Shown here: in pieces, positions 7,562 through 16,303 of the stretch
How positions within the stretch are numbered: position 1 is the first letter of the stretch
How the letters are laid out: every line of letters begins with the position of its first letter
Source: an uncultured Planctomycetota bacterium
GTDB taxonomy: Bacteria > Planctomycetota > Phycisphaerae > UBA1845 > UTPLA1
Assembly: GCA_900696465.1 (NCBI GenBank)
Contig: CAADGE010000027.1
Location: forward strand, 186,001-250,000
Length of the DNA stretch: 64,000 nucleotides
Direction of reading: 5' to 3'
The notes under the pieces: generated by a model
The model's input: the letters and a program-made list of their open reading frames with translations, nothing else
Databases searched by the model: none
Told to the model about the DNA's origin: nothing
Made by a program: the position numbers and the translations under genes

Positions 7562-8542
7562 ATGTTCCGCATGGTGCGGAAGGTGATCATTGCCGGAATC
7601 GACGAGGCCGGGTACGGACCGATCCTCGGACCGCTCGTGGTCAGCGCGGCGGCGTTCGAGGTCGGCGACGGGCGAGCGGACGGCTGCCTGTGGGCGGCTC
7701 TGAAGGCGGCGGTGACGCGCACGGTCTCGGCGCGCGATTCGCGAATCGCCATCGTCGACAGCAAAAAGCTCCATAAGCCCAAAGACGGGCTGACGCGGCT
7801 CGAGCGATCGGTGCTTTCCGTGGTGGGGGCCTGGCGCGGTCTGCCGCCACGGCTTCGGGGACTGCTGGCGCTGGTTTCGCCGCAGACGGTCGCGCAGCTG
7901 GGTGCGTATCCGTGGTATCGGGAGGCCGATCCGGCGCTGCCGCTCAAGGCCGACGTCGGCAAGTTGCGCATTGCTGCGGCGATGCTGCAGCGCACGCTCG
8001 CGGAGACCGGCATTCGCGCGGCAGGCCTCTGGAGCGAGCTGCTTCCCGAGGGGCACTACAACCGGCTCGTGGGTCAGACGAACAACAAGGCGGTGGTGCT
8101 CACGGGGCTGACGCTGCGGCTGATGCAGAGGATCAGCGATGCCTATCCGGAACATGAGATTCGCTTTAATGTGGATAAACAGGGGGCGCGCGACCATTAC
8201 GGACCTCTCCTGATGCGTTCGTTCGAGGATCGTCGGCTGCGCGTGGTTCACGAGGATCACACGCGCAGTGAGTACGAGCTGGTCGGCGGCTCAGCGACGT
8301 GGCGGGTGGGCTTTCATGAATCCGGTGAATCGCAGCACATGCCTGTCGCGCTGGCAAGCTGCCTGAGCAAGTATCTTCGCGAGGCCTTCATGGAGTGTTT
8401 CAACTCGTACTGGCGGGCGCACGTGCCGGACCTGCGGCCGACGGCGGGGTATTACGCCGACGGGCTTCGCTTTCTGAAGGATATCCGCGAACATGCGACG
8501 GCTCTTGGCCTGCCCGATGCGATGCTGGTCCGCTCACGGTGA
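7562..8542 (+). CDS. Divergent, long ribonuclease HII-like protein
   Basis: 326 aa. The N-terminus has GIDEAGYGPILGPLVV, the counterpart of the RNase HII motif GIDEAGRGPLAGPVV with its catalytic Asp-Glu. VDSKKLHKP (compare DSKKL) follows, and a later acidic motif lies in RFNVDKQGARDHYG. Canonical RNase HII is about 200 aa and removes RNA from RNA-DNA hybrids. Here Arg of EAGRGP is replaced by Tyr, and about 120 residues are added between the motifs. The fold assignment is good, but I cannot say whether it is the housekeeping rnhB or a paralog with another substrate. The next gene begins 20 nt downstream, suggesting a unit. Confidence 0.75.
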   Translation: MFRMVRKVIIAGIDEAGYGPILGPLVVSAAAFEVGDGRADGCLWAALKAAVTRTVSARDSRIAIVDSKKLHKPKDGLTRLERSVLSVVGAWRGLPPRLRGLLALVSPQTVAQLGAYPWYREADPALPLKADVGKLRIAAAMLQRTLAETGIRAAGLWSELLPEGHYNRLVGQTNNKAVVLTGLTLRLMQRISDAYPEHEIRFNVDKQGARDHYGPLLMRSFEDRRLRVVHEDHTRSEYELVGGSATWRVGFHESGESQHMPVALASCLSKYLREAFMECFNSYWRAHVPDLRPTAGYYADGLRFLKDIREHATALGLPDAMLVRSR

Positions 8543-8561
8543 TGATTTCGGAGGATGAATC

Positions 8562-8879
8562 TTGCCCGGATGGCTTACCAACTGGCTGGAGCGCCATCAG
8601 AGCCGCACGTCGTTCTGGCTGCACATGGTGGGCATTCCGCTGACGATCGCGGCGCTGGTTCTTGCGTGCGTACAGCTTGCGGCGTGGCGCTGGGACCTCT
8701 GGTGGCGACCGGCGCTGCTGCTGTTTGCGGGCTATCTCCTGCAATGGATCGGGCATGTCATCGAGGGCAACGACATGGGCGAGGTGATTCTCGTCAAGAA
8801 GCTATTGGGCAAGCCGTATGTGGCCATCTCGCCGAAGTATTCACAGGGCGATGCAGCCGGCGCGAAGTCCAATGCGTGA
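8562..8879 (+). CDS. Mpo1-like (DUF962) small membrane protein
   Basis: 105 aa, TTG start supported by GGAGG at 8550-8554. It fits the Mpo1/YGL010w-like family. An early W..RH and HMVGIPL are followed by two membrane segments (about 24-42 and 50-65) and the conserved LQWIGH..EGN block. In yeast Mpo1 is an Fe-dependent dioxygenase of 2-hydroxy fatty acids at the membrane, and the conserved His residues are proposed metal ligands. Bacterial members are uncharacterised as far as I know. It lies 20 nt after the RNase HII-like gene, which gives no functional hint. Confidence 0.78.
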   Translation: MPGWLTNWLERHQSRTSFWLHMVGIPLTIAALVLACVQLAAWRWDLWWRPALLLFAGYLLQWIGHVIEGNDMGEVILVKKLLGKPYVAISPKYSQGDAAGAKSNA

Positions 8880-8994
8880 AACGCATCGAATGCTGGCGGG
8901 CGCTGCAGGCGCGAGATAAGATTACATCAATCATCGAGAGCGGGAGGAATTCGCCTGCGCGACAGTCTTCGCGCAGGGGCAGGAGGCCGCCATT

Positions 8995-10131
8995 GTGAAA
9001 GTCGAAGTCGGCAGAGTGAACCACGGCGATTGTCTGAAGGGCATGGCGGCGCTGGCTGCCGACAGCGTCGATCTGGTCTTTGCCGATCCGCCGTTCAACA
9101 TCGGATACGACTACGACGAATACGACGACCGCAAGGCGCGGCATCATTACCTGCAATGGTCGCGCGACTGGATGGCGGCCGTGTGGAGGGTGCTCAAGCC
9201 CGACGGCACCTTCTGGCTGGCGATCGGCGATGAGTACGCGGCGGAGTTGAAGTTGATCGCACAGGGGGCCTATCCGGGATTGCCGCTTGTGGCTGAAATG
9301 CAGGAGAGGGGCCAAGGTGGGAAATCTTCAAAGCGTCATCACGTCGAAACGGCGAAGAAAGGGCGAAGGGGCCGAGGGGCAGCTGGATCGCGTGGCCGAA
9401 CGAAGGAATCCGCAATTCACGAACCTCAATCCGCATTAACTGGTGCTGCGTCGGGAATAGGTTTTCACTGCCGTAGCTGGGTCATCTGGTATTACACCTT
9501 CGGCGTGCACTGCACGAAGAAGTTCACACGGAGTCATGCGCACCTGTTTCACTTCGTCAAAGACCTGAAGCAGTTCACCTTCAACGTCGACGCTGTGAAA
9601 GTGCCTTCAGCGCGGCAGCTTGTCTATGCTGATCGGCGGGCCAACCCGAGCGGGCGTATGCCGGATGACACCTGGCTGATGCCTGCCGGGACACCGACGG
9701 CAGACGGCTTCGTGCTTCGCCCGCAGGATGTCCCTGAAGGATTTCGACCGGAGAGCGACACGTGGTATTTCTCTCGCGTGGCGGGGACTTTCAAGGAGCG
9801 CGAGGGGTGGCACGGCTGCCAGATGCCGGAGCAGCTTCTCGGGCGGATCATCCGTGCGTCGTCGAACGAGGGCGAGGTGGTGATGGACCCTTTCGCCGGC
9901 AGTGGCACGACGCTCGCCGTGGCGAAGAAGCTGGGCCGCAAGTACGTCGGGTTCGAGATGTCGAAGCAGTACTTCGACCAGGCCGAGCGACGGTTGAAGG
10001 CGGCGAAGTCGGGGGATTCGCTGGATGGTGCGGAGAATCCGCTGACGAGCGCGCCGCCGACGGTGAAGCAGCGAGGTTCGCGTCGCACGCGAAGCTTATC
10101 AGACGAGTCCGTCCTCTTTGCGACGTCGTGA
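8995..10131 (+). CDS. Site-specific DNA methyltransferase, beta class, with internal insertion
   Basis: 378 aa. The amino-methyltransferase motif IV DPPF is at residues 31-34 and the SAM motif I 'DPFAGSGTT' at about 298-306. The order IV then I is the beta-class arrangement of N6-adenine or N4-cytosine methyltransferases. The GTG start is supported by AGGAGG at 8981-8986. Residues about 91-155 (9265-9459) form a basic, low-complexity segment between 'AAELKLIAQ' and '[15 protein letters not shown]', two blocks I expect to be nearly adjacent in relatives. No restriction endonuclease gene is next to it, so it is probably a solitary methylase. The target base and site cannot be read from the sequence. 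Confidence 0.88.
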   Translation: MKVEVGRVNHGDCLKGMAALAADSVDLVFADPPFNIGYDYDEYDDRKARHHYLQWSRDWMAAVWRVLKPDGTFWLAIGDEYAAELKLIAQGAYPGLPLVAEMQERGQGGKSSKRHHVETAKKGRRGRGAAGSRGRTKESAIHEPQSALTGAASGIGFHCRSWVIWYYTFGVHCTKKFTRSHAHLFHFVKDLKQFTFNVDAVKVPSARQLVYADRRANPSGRMPDDTWLMPAGTPTADGFVLRPQDVPEGFRPESDTWYFSRVAGTFKEREGWHGCQMPEQLLGRIIRASSNEGEVVMDPFAGSGTTLAVAKKLGRKYVGFEMSKQYFDQAERRLKAAKSGDSLDGAENPLTSAPPTVKQRGSRRTRSLSDESVLFATS

Positions 10132-10157
10132 GAATCCGCAGAAGCGGGCCGCTCAGA

Positions 10158-11462
10158 CTAATCATCTTGGGGCTCGCCCTGACCTTCGTCGTCGGACGTT
10201 TCCTCCGCCAGGCCTTCCTGTAATGTTTCCTTGCAGATTTCTCGCAGGATCATCGTTGCGTAACAGCCCGAGGAGAGGGTGAAACACAGCTCCACGAAGG
10301 GGCCGAAGCGGTCTTCCCCGGTATCCAGACTGAAGTCCTGCACGGCGAAGCGCAGCGGCCGGCGGGCACCGTGGACCTTCATGCCTTTTACCGCGCGGAA
10401 GTCGTCCGTCGAGATCTGCTCGGCGTCGAGAATGGCCTGCTCGATGCGGCCCGGTTCGCCCTCGGCCCGGGTCATGCGGACGCCGAAGATCGGGCCGGTC
10501 GGGGAGATCTCGAAGGACTCGGCGCGCGGCGCTTCGGCGGCGGCATCGGTCACGCGGAAGACCGAGCCGTTGTCGTGCTTGTAGGCGAGATCGCCCTCGA
10601 CCACCTTGTCGAGCTGGTCGAGCCGTTCGGCGAGGTATCGGTTGAACAGGTAGGACTGGTACGCGCTCACGTAGAACTTCTTGAGCCGGGCGTCGATGGC
10701 ATAGAAGGCCCGCTTGTGCTTTCCGAAGGACTTGGCCATCGCGCGGCAGGCGCGGGCATTGTCGCGGAATCCGTAGGGCCAGGCCTTTGCGGCGGCAGGG
10801 TACTTTCCTGCTTCATAGAGCTGCCGGGCACGGAGCACGTCGCCCGTGTCGTAGGGACCGGGGCGACCGAGCATGAGATCGATGGCCGTCTGGGGATCGC
10901 GTCGGAGGACGGCCTGGCCGATCTGCCAGGTGTCGCCGCGCGAGCCGAATCGCTGTTGTCCGAAGTAGTTTGGTACGCCTCGCTGATTGAGCGTGCGCAG
11001 CACGGCTTCGATGTCCGGGATTCGACCTTGTTCACACTCGCGCAGCTTGATGCGGAAACGGTTGCCGCGGAGGTGGCCGATTTTCAGTTTGTTCTTGTGC
11101 CGATCGACGGAGAGGATTCGAATCCGCGGGATATCGAGTACTTTCAGCTTTGCGGGGTCGATGTGCTCAACGCTGAGGGTCTGAGTGGTAACGGCGCGGG
11201 CGTCCTTAAGACCGGCAAGACCGATGTCGCGTGAGAGGATGCCCAGTGCCCGGGCGATGTCGTTCACGGCCCGCATGGTGGCGAGGCCTCTTTTTTCGAT
11301 GGTGAAGTAGACGTGGTCGCCGGTGCCGCAGGGCTGGTATGCGGGTATCTCCTCGACGACGAAGTCTTCGTAGCGGCGTTTGATGGCGCCGGCGACAGGC
11401 GGGACGTCGCGAGTGAGATAAGGCAGAAGCTGAGTGGCGGGTTGTGCGGGCGCGGTGGACAT
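10158..11462 (-). CDS. truD: tRNA pseudouridine(13) synthase TruD
   Basis: 434 aa. TruD makes pseudouridine 13 in tRNA(Glu). The catalytic motif is GLAGLKDARAVTTQ (about 81-94), with Asp in the KDA triplet, and NYFGQQRFG follows near 165, both diagnostic. It is longer than E. coli TruD (about 350 aa), with a central extension and an acidic tail (EETSDDEGQGEPQDD). The ATG has no Shine-Dalgarno but a TACATT -10 ends 7 nt upstream, consistent with a leaderless mRNA. It is divergent from rnc and convergent with the methyltransferase (26 bp between stops). Confidence 0.93.
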   Translation of the reverse strand: MSTAPAQPATQLLPYLTRDVPPVAGAIKRRYEDFVVEEIPAYQPCGTGDHVYFTIEKRGLATMRAVNDIARALGILSRDIGLAGLKDARAVTTQTLSVEHIDPAKLKVLDIPRIRILSVDRHKNKLKIGHLRGNRFRIKLRECEQGRIPDIEAVLRTLNQRGVPNYFGQQRFGSRGDTWQIGQAVLRRDPQTAIDLMLGRPGPYDTGDVLRARQLYEAGKYPAAAKAWPYGFRDNARACRAMAKSFGKHKRAFYAIDARLKKFYVSAYQSYLFNRYLAERLDQLDKVVEGDLAYKHDNGSVFRVTDAAAEAPRAESFEISPTGPIFGVRMTRAEGEPGRIEQAILDAEQISTDDFRAVKGMKVHGARRPLRFAVQDFSLDTGEDRFGPFVELCFTLSSGCYATMILREICKETLQEGLAEETSDDEGQGEPQDD

Positions 11463-11469
11463 GCGTGAG

Positions 11470-11498
11470 AATGTAAGTGGAGTTGACTTAAATGGCTA
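11470..11498 (-). promoter_or_regulatory. Promoter of truD (leaderless arrangement)
   Basis: Minus-strand TAGCCA (11498-11493, 4/6), 17-nt spacer, TACATT (11475-11470, 4/6), then 7 nt to the ATG. It interlocks with the opposite-facing rnc promoter. Confidence 0.45.
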
Positions 11499-11512
11499 CC
11501 GAAGAGTATATT
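11483..11512 (+). promoter_or_regulatory. Promoter upstream of rnc
   Basis: TTGACT (11483-11488, 5/6), 18-nt spacer, TATATT (11507-11512, 5/6). The predicted start is near 11519. Transcripts would either begin at the ATG at 11518 or carry a leader of about 135 nt before 11653. Confidence 0.65.
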
Positions 11513-11652
11513 GAAGGATGCAGGTCGTGGTTTTCGGTCCTTCCGGCGACCGGATCGACCTGCTGGGCTCTTGCCGAAACTCGCCCGACCCGCGGCGGTC
11601 GCGCGGCTTTCGACATCGGCCTGCCCAAGGTGTCGTGGAACAGGTCGGTTTC

Positions 11653-12357
11653 ATGAAAGACGAAGTCCTGGAGCGCTGCCAGCGCGCGATCGGGTATCGG
11701 TTCAAGGATTCCACTCTTCTTTCGGCGGCGCTCACGCATTCGTCGATCGCCCCCAATCGTCTCCAGAGCAATGAGCGACTTGAGTTTCTCGGGGATGCCG
11801 TCCTCGGGCTCGTGGTCTGCCGCTACCTGTTCGATCATTACCCTGAGTACCTGGAAGGGGAGCTGACGAAGGTCAAGTCGGCCGTCGTATCGCGGAAGAC
11901 GTGCAGCGCGATTTCGGAGGAGATCGGCCTGCCGGAGTTCTTGTTTCTGGGCAACGGCATCGCGGGGCGCTCGAAGCTGCCGACCTCGCTGTCTTCCGCT
12001 GCGTATGAGTCACTCATCGCAGCGATGTACATCGACGGCGGACTGGACGTTACCGCGGACTTCATCCTTCGCCACATGGTGCCGCACATCAAGTCGGCAG
12101 TGGCGAGCGAACACCAGCACAATTTCAAATCTCAGTTGCAGCAGTACGCTCAGAAGACCAGCGGCGAGACACCGGTTTACGAGATGCTCGACGAGAAGGG
12201 GCCGGACCACGCAAAATGCTTCGAGATCGCGGTATACATCGGCGGTCGCCGCTTCAAGAGCGCCTGGGGGCCGAGCAAGAAGGATGCCGAGCAGAAGGCG
12301 GCGCTGCACGCGCTGATCGAGCTCGAGCTGATGCCGGCGGAGCCGGCCGCGGTGTGA
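11653..12357 (+). CDS. rnc: Ribonuclease III
   Basis: 234 aa. RNase III cleaves double-stranded RNA in rRNA and mRNA processing. The signature ERLEFLGDAVLGL holds the metal-binding Glu/Asp, the second acidic site is in AAMYIDGG, and a double-stranded-RNA-binding domain follows (NFKSQLQQYAQK to KKDAEQKAALHAL). I start at MKDEVLERC (11653) because it aligns with usual N-termini. The frame is open back to an ATG at 11518, which sits 5 nt after a TATATT box. A 45-residue Arg-rich extension is thus possible but looks unlike a domain. A GTG at 11635 is a third option. Confidence 0.94.
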   Translation: MKDEVLERCQRAIGYRFKDSTLLSAALTHSSIAPNRLQSNERLEFLGDAVLGLVVCRYLFDHYPEYLEGELTKVKSAVVSRKTCSAISEEIGLPEFLFLGNGIAGRSKLPTSLSSAAYESLIAAMYIDGGLDVTADFILRHMVPHIKSAVASEHQHNFKSQLQQYAQKTSGETPVYEMLDEKGPDHAKCFEIAVYIGGRRFKSAWGPSKKDAEQKAALHALIELELMPAEPAAV

Positions 12358-12384
12358 GCGATCCGGGCTCGCTGAGGGTTTCCG

Positions 12385-12591
12385 TTACGGCTTCGTGCTG
12401 AGTCGATCGGCCTGTTGAATGATCTCGTCGGTGGTCCAGTTTGGCAGGAGGGTGTCTCGCTCCTTCGTGTAGTCTCCGCAACCCATTTCAAACTGTAGCA
12501 TGAATCGGACAGCATTGAGGAAACCCAGTTCGCGCACGAGCACCTCGTACCCGACCCGACGAAGTTCAACTGGATTGTTAATGATGCTCAT
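12385..12591 (-). CDS. Small antitoxin-like protein paired with a PIN gene
   Basis: 68 aa, of the type 'VELRRVGYEVLVRELG...VRFMLQFEMGCGDYTKER', which I associate with short proteins encoded beside PIN-domain genes in several bacterial phyla. Its ATG overlaps the PIN gene stop codon by ATGA, so translation is probably coupled. Toxin-then-antitoxin is the reverse of the classic VapBC order. Antitoxin function is inferred from size and coupling. The partner is frameshifted, so the pair may be decaying. Confidence 0.6.
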   Translation of the reverse strand: MSIINNPVELRRVGYEVLVRELGFLNAVRFMLQFEMGCGDYTKERDTLLPNWTTDEIIQQADRLSTKP

Positions 12592-13032
12592 TGTGTAAGC
12601 TCCGCGGCGATCGTTACCGGTTCCACGATACGCACGTTGATCTTAGCACCGAGACGTTGTGCTTTCCGAATGAATTTGTCATCCGTCGTGACAATCGCGT
12701 CTGCGTGCAGTGCTTCGGCCCAAGCGAGGTGAAATGCATCGAATCCACGGATACCCAAGCTCGTCAGGATCCGCGTACGTTCGGCTACTTCGGGAGTTGT
12801 CCGAGTTGCTGCTCCGAGCGACTCCAGCCAGACGCGAACCGCTGTGGCTCGACGCTGGTCGGGATTGAGGGCGTTTTCCAAATCGTGCGCAATTGACCTG
12901 AGGAGCCGAAATGCGGTTTTGCTGTGCTGCCTGAAGGATGGTAAGCAGAGCCGTCGTTTCAAGCATGATTCGTGGTTGCGACTGATCGTCGTACGGACGC
13001 TTAATGCAGCAGATGTCCAAGTAAAGTGACAT
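12588..13032 (-). pseudogene. PIN-domain (VapC-like) gene interrupted by a frameshift
   Basis: Two frames are needed for one PIN protein. From the ATG at 13032 the first frame gives MSLYLDICCIKRPYDD... ending with LQAAQQNRIS. It then goes astray and stops at 12679. The next frame (plus one nucleotide) carries the rest: HDLENALNPDQRR, GFDAFHLAWAEALHAD and VTTDDKFIRKA. Together these supply the Asp, Glu, Asp, Asp acidic set of PIN nucleases. The switch lies near 12895-12911, which fits a 1-nt insertion. No slippery heptamer is obvious, so I call it a broken gene, although a sequencing error is possible. PIN toxins of this type are RNases. Confidence 0.75.
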
Positions 13033-13087
13033 AGTTGAATTTCACCGTCTCGGGATCTCTGTCCGAGGATGACAGCTGCCCAGTGCA

Positions 13088-13615
13088 TTATGTTATCGGC
13101 AGTCGAAGGTCGTACGAATCAAACAATGCCTCAAATGCAAAGCCCGCGGTGCGGATGTTATCCGCGGCGCCTTGGCCACGGTCCACGACGGCCACGATTC
13201 TTTCCACCGATGCGCCGGCATCCTGAATGACCCGTGCGGCTTCGAGGACCTGCCCGCCCGTCGTGGCGATGTCCTCCACGAGAAGGATCACATCGCCGGG
13301 TGAAATCCTGCCCTCGAACATCTTGCTCGTGCCGTAATCCTTCTTCGCGTTGCGGATGATGGTGAAGGGCTTGCCGGAGGCCATCGAGGCCGCGGCGGCG
13401 AGGGCGACCCCGCCCAGCTCGGCGCCGGCAATGCGCGTCGTGCGCGACGATACTTTCTCTGCAAAGAGCCGACCCAGTTCCGTGAGAATGTCCGGCTCGG
13501 TCTCGAACAGATACTTGTCCACATAGAAAGTGGACTTCTTGCCGGAGCGCAGGGTGAACTCACCTTCGAGGTAGGCGACGCTGCGGATGCGTTCAGCCAG
13601 TTCTGCCCGTGTCAT
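13088..13615 (-). CDS. pyrE: Orotate phosphoribosyltransferase
   Basis: 175 aa. It converts orotate and PRPP to orotidine 5'-phosphate in pyrimidine synthesis. The PRPP-binding motif is VILLVEDIATTGGQ (near 113-126). An N-terminal FTLRSGKKSTFYVD matches the PyrE substrate loop. The start at MTRAEL (13615) is preferred because AGGAGT lies 5 nt upstream; the ATG at 13633 is 6 codons earlier and overlaps that site. It lies 56 nt downstream of purB, so a small nucleotide-synthesis operon is likely. Confidence 0.93.
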   Translation of the reverse strand: MTRAELAERIRSVAYLEGEFTLRSGKKSTFYVDKYLFETEPDILTELGRLFAEKVSSRTTRIAGAELGGVALAAAASMASGKPFTIIRNAKKDYGTSKMFEGRISPGDVILLVEDIATTGGQVLEAARVIQDAGASVERIVAVVDRGQGAADNIRTAGFAFEALFDSYDLRLPIT

Positions 13616-13671
13616 TCCCGACTCCTGATCCATTCGTCGCGATCGCCTTTGGCGATGCGCATGCGTTCTGT

Positions 13672-15132
13672 TCAGACGCTGATTACCGGTTTCTTTCTGT
13701 TGATGGCGGCGAACTTGCGCCGGAGCGGCGCGATCACATTCTTCAGGAATTCGACAACCTGCTGCGGGGCCAGGCCGACGTGACGTTTGGGGTCCAGAAT
13801 CGAATGGAGCTGCACGCCGCTGAAAGCCGGATCGGCTTCAATGCGGTGGAGAAGATCGTTGGGTCGGCCGTGCTGTTTTACTTCGTCGCCTGCTGCCTGG
13901 GCATGTCGGCGAAGTCGCTCATGCAGCGCCTGTCGATCTCCGCCCTGGGCCGATGCAGCCAGAAGGATTTCTTCCGTCGCGATGAAGGGCAACTCGGCAT
14001 CGACGCGCGCGGCGATGACCTTGCGATTGACCACCAGCCCATCGGCGACACGGGCAACGGCCTGAAGCATCCCGTCGGCGGCCAGGAACACTTCGGGGAT
14101 GAGCAGTCGCTTGTTGCTGGAGTCGTCGAGCGTGCGCTCCAGCCATTGTTCGGCGGCATTCTGGTGAGCCGACTGCGACAGATTGATGACGAATCGCGCT
14201 AGGCCCGTGGCACGTTCGCAGAGCATTGGGTTTCGCTTGTAGGGCATGGCCGAGCTGCCGACCTGATCGGTTTCGAAGGGTTCTTCGATTTCCTTCAGCC
14301 CGGCGAGCAGCCGTATGTCATTGGCAAACTTGTGTACGCTCGCAGCGAGGTTCGAGATGACCGACATCACCTGGACATCAATCTTTCGCGAATAGGTTTG
14401 TCCGGTGACCGGCTCGCAGGTATCGAATTGCAGGCGCGAGGCGACGCGTTCTTCGAGGCGACGGACCTTGTCGGCGTTTCCGTTGAAGAGCCGGAGAAAG
14501 CCGGCCTGCGTGCCGGTCGCTCCGCGGATTCCACGAAAGGGCAGACCGTGCCGGTATCGCTCGATTTCATTGAGATCACGTACAAAGTCCCAGCACCACA
14601 GACAGATGCGCTTGCCAACTGTGGTCAACTGGGCAGGTTGGAAATGGGTGTAGCCCAGACAAGGCACTGCACGATATTGGCGCGCCTGCTCCGCCATCGC
14701 ATCGATGATGGTGAGCAGCCAGCCGCGCAGGATGGCCAGCGCCTGACGCATGATGATCAGGTCCGCGTTGTCGACGATATCCATGCTGGTTGCGCCGAGG
14801 TGCAGGATTCCGCGGGCCGAAGGGGCGACATCGCCGAAGGCGTGCAGGTGGGCCATGACATCGTGACGGAGGCGCTTTTCGTGTGCGGCGGCGGCGGCGA
14901 AGTCGATCTTCTCGATGCTGCGCTGCAGTGCGGAAATCTGCTTTGCACTGATCGGTAGGCCGAGCTCGCGCTGGGCCTCCGCAAGGGCCAGCCAGATTCG
15001 TCGCCAGGTCAGAACGCGCTGCCGTGGCGAGAAGAGGGCGGCCATTTCCGGGGAAGCGTTTCGCGTGACCAGCGGGGTCGAATAGACATCAAACTGAGAA
15101 GTTGGCGCGGGGCGCCGGGTGTTTCTGGGCAT
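13672..15132 (-). CDS. purB: Adenylosuccinate lyase
   Basis: 486 aa of the fumarase/aspartase superfamily. It splits SAICAR and adenylosuccinate in purine synthesis. The signature SSAMPYKRNPM is present near residue 290, along with 'GATSMDIVDNAD' and 'GYTHFQPAQLTTVG', all typical of PurB. The frame is open further upstream to 15282, but that part overlaps the neighbouring gene, so MPRNTRRPAP at 15132 is taken as the start. It is followed by pyrE. Confidence 0.94.
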   Translation of the reverse strand: MPRNTRRPAPTSQFDVYSTPLVTRNASPEMAALFSPRQRVLTWRRIWLALAEAQRELGLPISAKQISALQRSIEKIDFAAAAAHEKRLRHDVMAHLHAFGDVAPSARGILHLGATSMDIVDNADLIIMRQALAILRGWLLTIIDAMAEQARQYRAVPCLGYTHFQPAQLTTVGKRICLWCWDFVRDLNEIERYRHGLPFRGIRGATGTQAGFLRLFNGNADKVRRLEERVASRLQFDTCEPVTGQTYSRKIDVQVMSVISNLAASVHKFANDIRLLAGLKEIEEPFETDQVGSSAMPYKRNPMLCERATGLARFVINLSQSAHQNAAEQWLERTLDDSSNKRLLIPEVFLAADGMLQAVARVADGLVVNRKVIAARVDAELPFIATEEILLAASAQGGDRQALHERLRRHAQAAGDEVKQHGRPNDLLHRIEADPAFSGVQLHSILDPKRHVGLAPQQVVEFLKNVIAPLRRKFAAINRKKPVISV

Positions 15133-15175
15133 GGCGATCCGTATTCGTTGTGCGTCGGCACGGACAGCCGCGAGG

Positions 15176-16132
15176 TCACTGGTAGGATTCCATGGCCAGC
15201 AGCTTGACGAGCCAGTCGCGATAGTCGGAGTCGAACTTCTCCAGGTCGTCGGTAACGTAGGCGCGGAAGATGGCTTCCCCAAAGCTCATGTTGCCGTCGG
15301 TGTCGGCGGCCATGAAGGCCCGTGCGCGGCGCTCCATCTGCTCGGTGCCGAGTTCATTGAGCAGTTCCCGGAAGCCGGCGTAGTAGGGATTCTTGCGGTC
15401 GGGGCGCATCAGAAAGACGACGATGGACCATGTTTGAGCGTAGTAGGCGAGGACTTCCGGCGAGCGCTTGTGGATTTCCTGGCCGGCGTCGGTTGCGAGA
15501 ATCTGATGAATCGGCTGGAGGCCGTTTTTTCGCAGGGCGTCGCGCAGGGCCGGCGTGCGCAGGGTGTTCTGCTCTGGTGTGAAGATGGGGCGATTGTCGG
15601 CGTCCAGATCGAAAGACTCGAAATAGCAGGCCAGTCCCTCGTTGAGCCAGGCCGGGATCGGCTTGCCATGCGTGACTTCGAGATACTGATGCAGGCCTTC
15701 GTGAGCGAGAATCGAGAGCGTGCTGCGCCGCGTGCCGTAATGCGAGACGGTCACGCCGCGTTCGGAGTATCCGCCGGAGCGGATCTGCTTGTAGATGTCG
15801 GCCCGCGGGCCGGTGAACTCCTCGGTGAAGCGTTCCCAGTGCCAGCGACTCTGGAAGAGATAGGTTTCCATCGGCTGGTCGGGGGTTATCGTGGGCGGCA
15901 GGAGTTCGGCGTAGGCCTTTCTGCACGATTCGAGAAAGGCGGGCAAGGCATCGACGAACGGTGCAGACCGGCAGGTGGTGTAGATGACGTAACTCTCACT
16001 GGACAGCCGCGCGCCGGACGCGCCGCGATAAGACCAGTCTTCGCGCACGAACTGGACAGGTTCCGTGGTGCCTGCGCTGCTGCATCCGGAAAGCGATGCG
16101 AGCAGGAGCAACCCCGCCGTGAAACGCGGCAT
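15176..16132 (-). CDS. Lipoprotein with HEXXH metallopeptidase motif (DUF1570-like)
   Basis: 318 aa. The signal peptide ends in a lipobox LSGC (Cys about residue 17), so it is probably membrane-anchored. It carries HEGLHQYLEV... 'PAWLNEGLACYFE', a gluzincin layout (HEXXH plus a downstream Glu), similar to DUF1570-type proteins frequent in Planctomycetes. The substrate is unknown. An EF-hand-like DTDGN follows near the C-terminus. A longer start at 16174 adds 14 residues; it lies 9 nt after a TAGCAT box with TTGCAT 17 nt further up, so it remains possible. I prefer 16132 because it gives a standard lipoprotein signal. It ends 43 nt before purB. Confidence 0.78.
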   Translation of the reverse strand: MPRFTAGLLLLASLSGCSSAGTTEPVQFVREDWSYRGASGARLSSESYVIYTTCRSAPFVDALPAFLESCRKAYAELLPPTITPDQPMETYLFQSRWHWERFTEEFTGPRADIYKQIRSGGYSERGVTVSHYGTRRSTLSILAHEGLHQYLEVTHGKPIPAWLNEGLACYFESFDLDADNRPIFTPEQNTLRTPALRDALRKNGLQPIHQILATDAGQEIHKRSPEVLAYYAQTWSIVVFLMRPDRKNPYYAGFRELLNELGTEQMERRARAFMAADTDGNMSFGEAIFRAYVTDDLEKFDSDYRDWLVKLLAMESYQ

Positions 16133-16303
16133 CCTTAAAGAGGCGGGCCCGGTTGAGAATTGTCCTGCGTCCATGCGGCGCGTATGCTAGTGGCGCACGC
16201 CGTACAATGCAACGGTACAAGACGCGTCGTCGAAACCAACGGATCGCAATCCGCCGGAATCGTATCGCGAACATACGAAGAAACGTACAACAGAGGCATC
16301 ACC

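Noticed and set aside
11111-11130. GATTCGAATCC string resembling a tRNA T-loop
   Set aside because: It lies inside truD coding sequence and no cloverleaf can be drawn around it.
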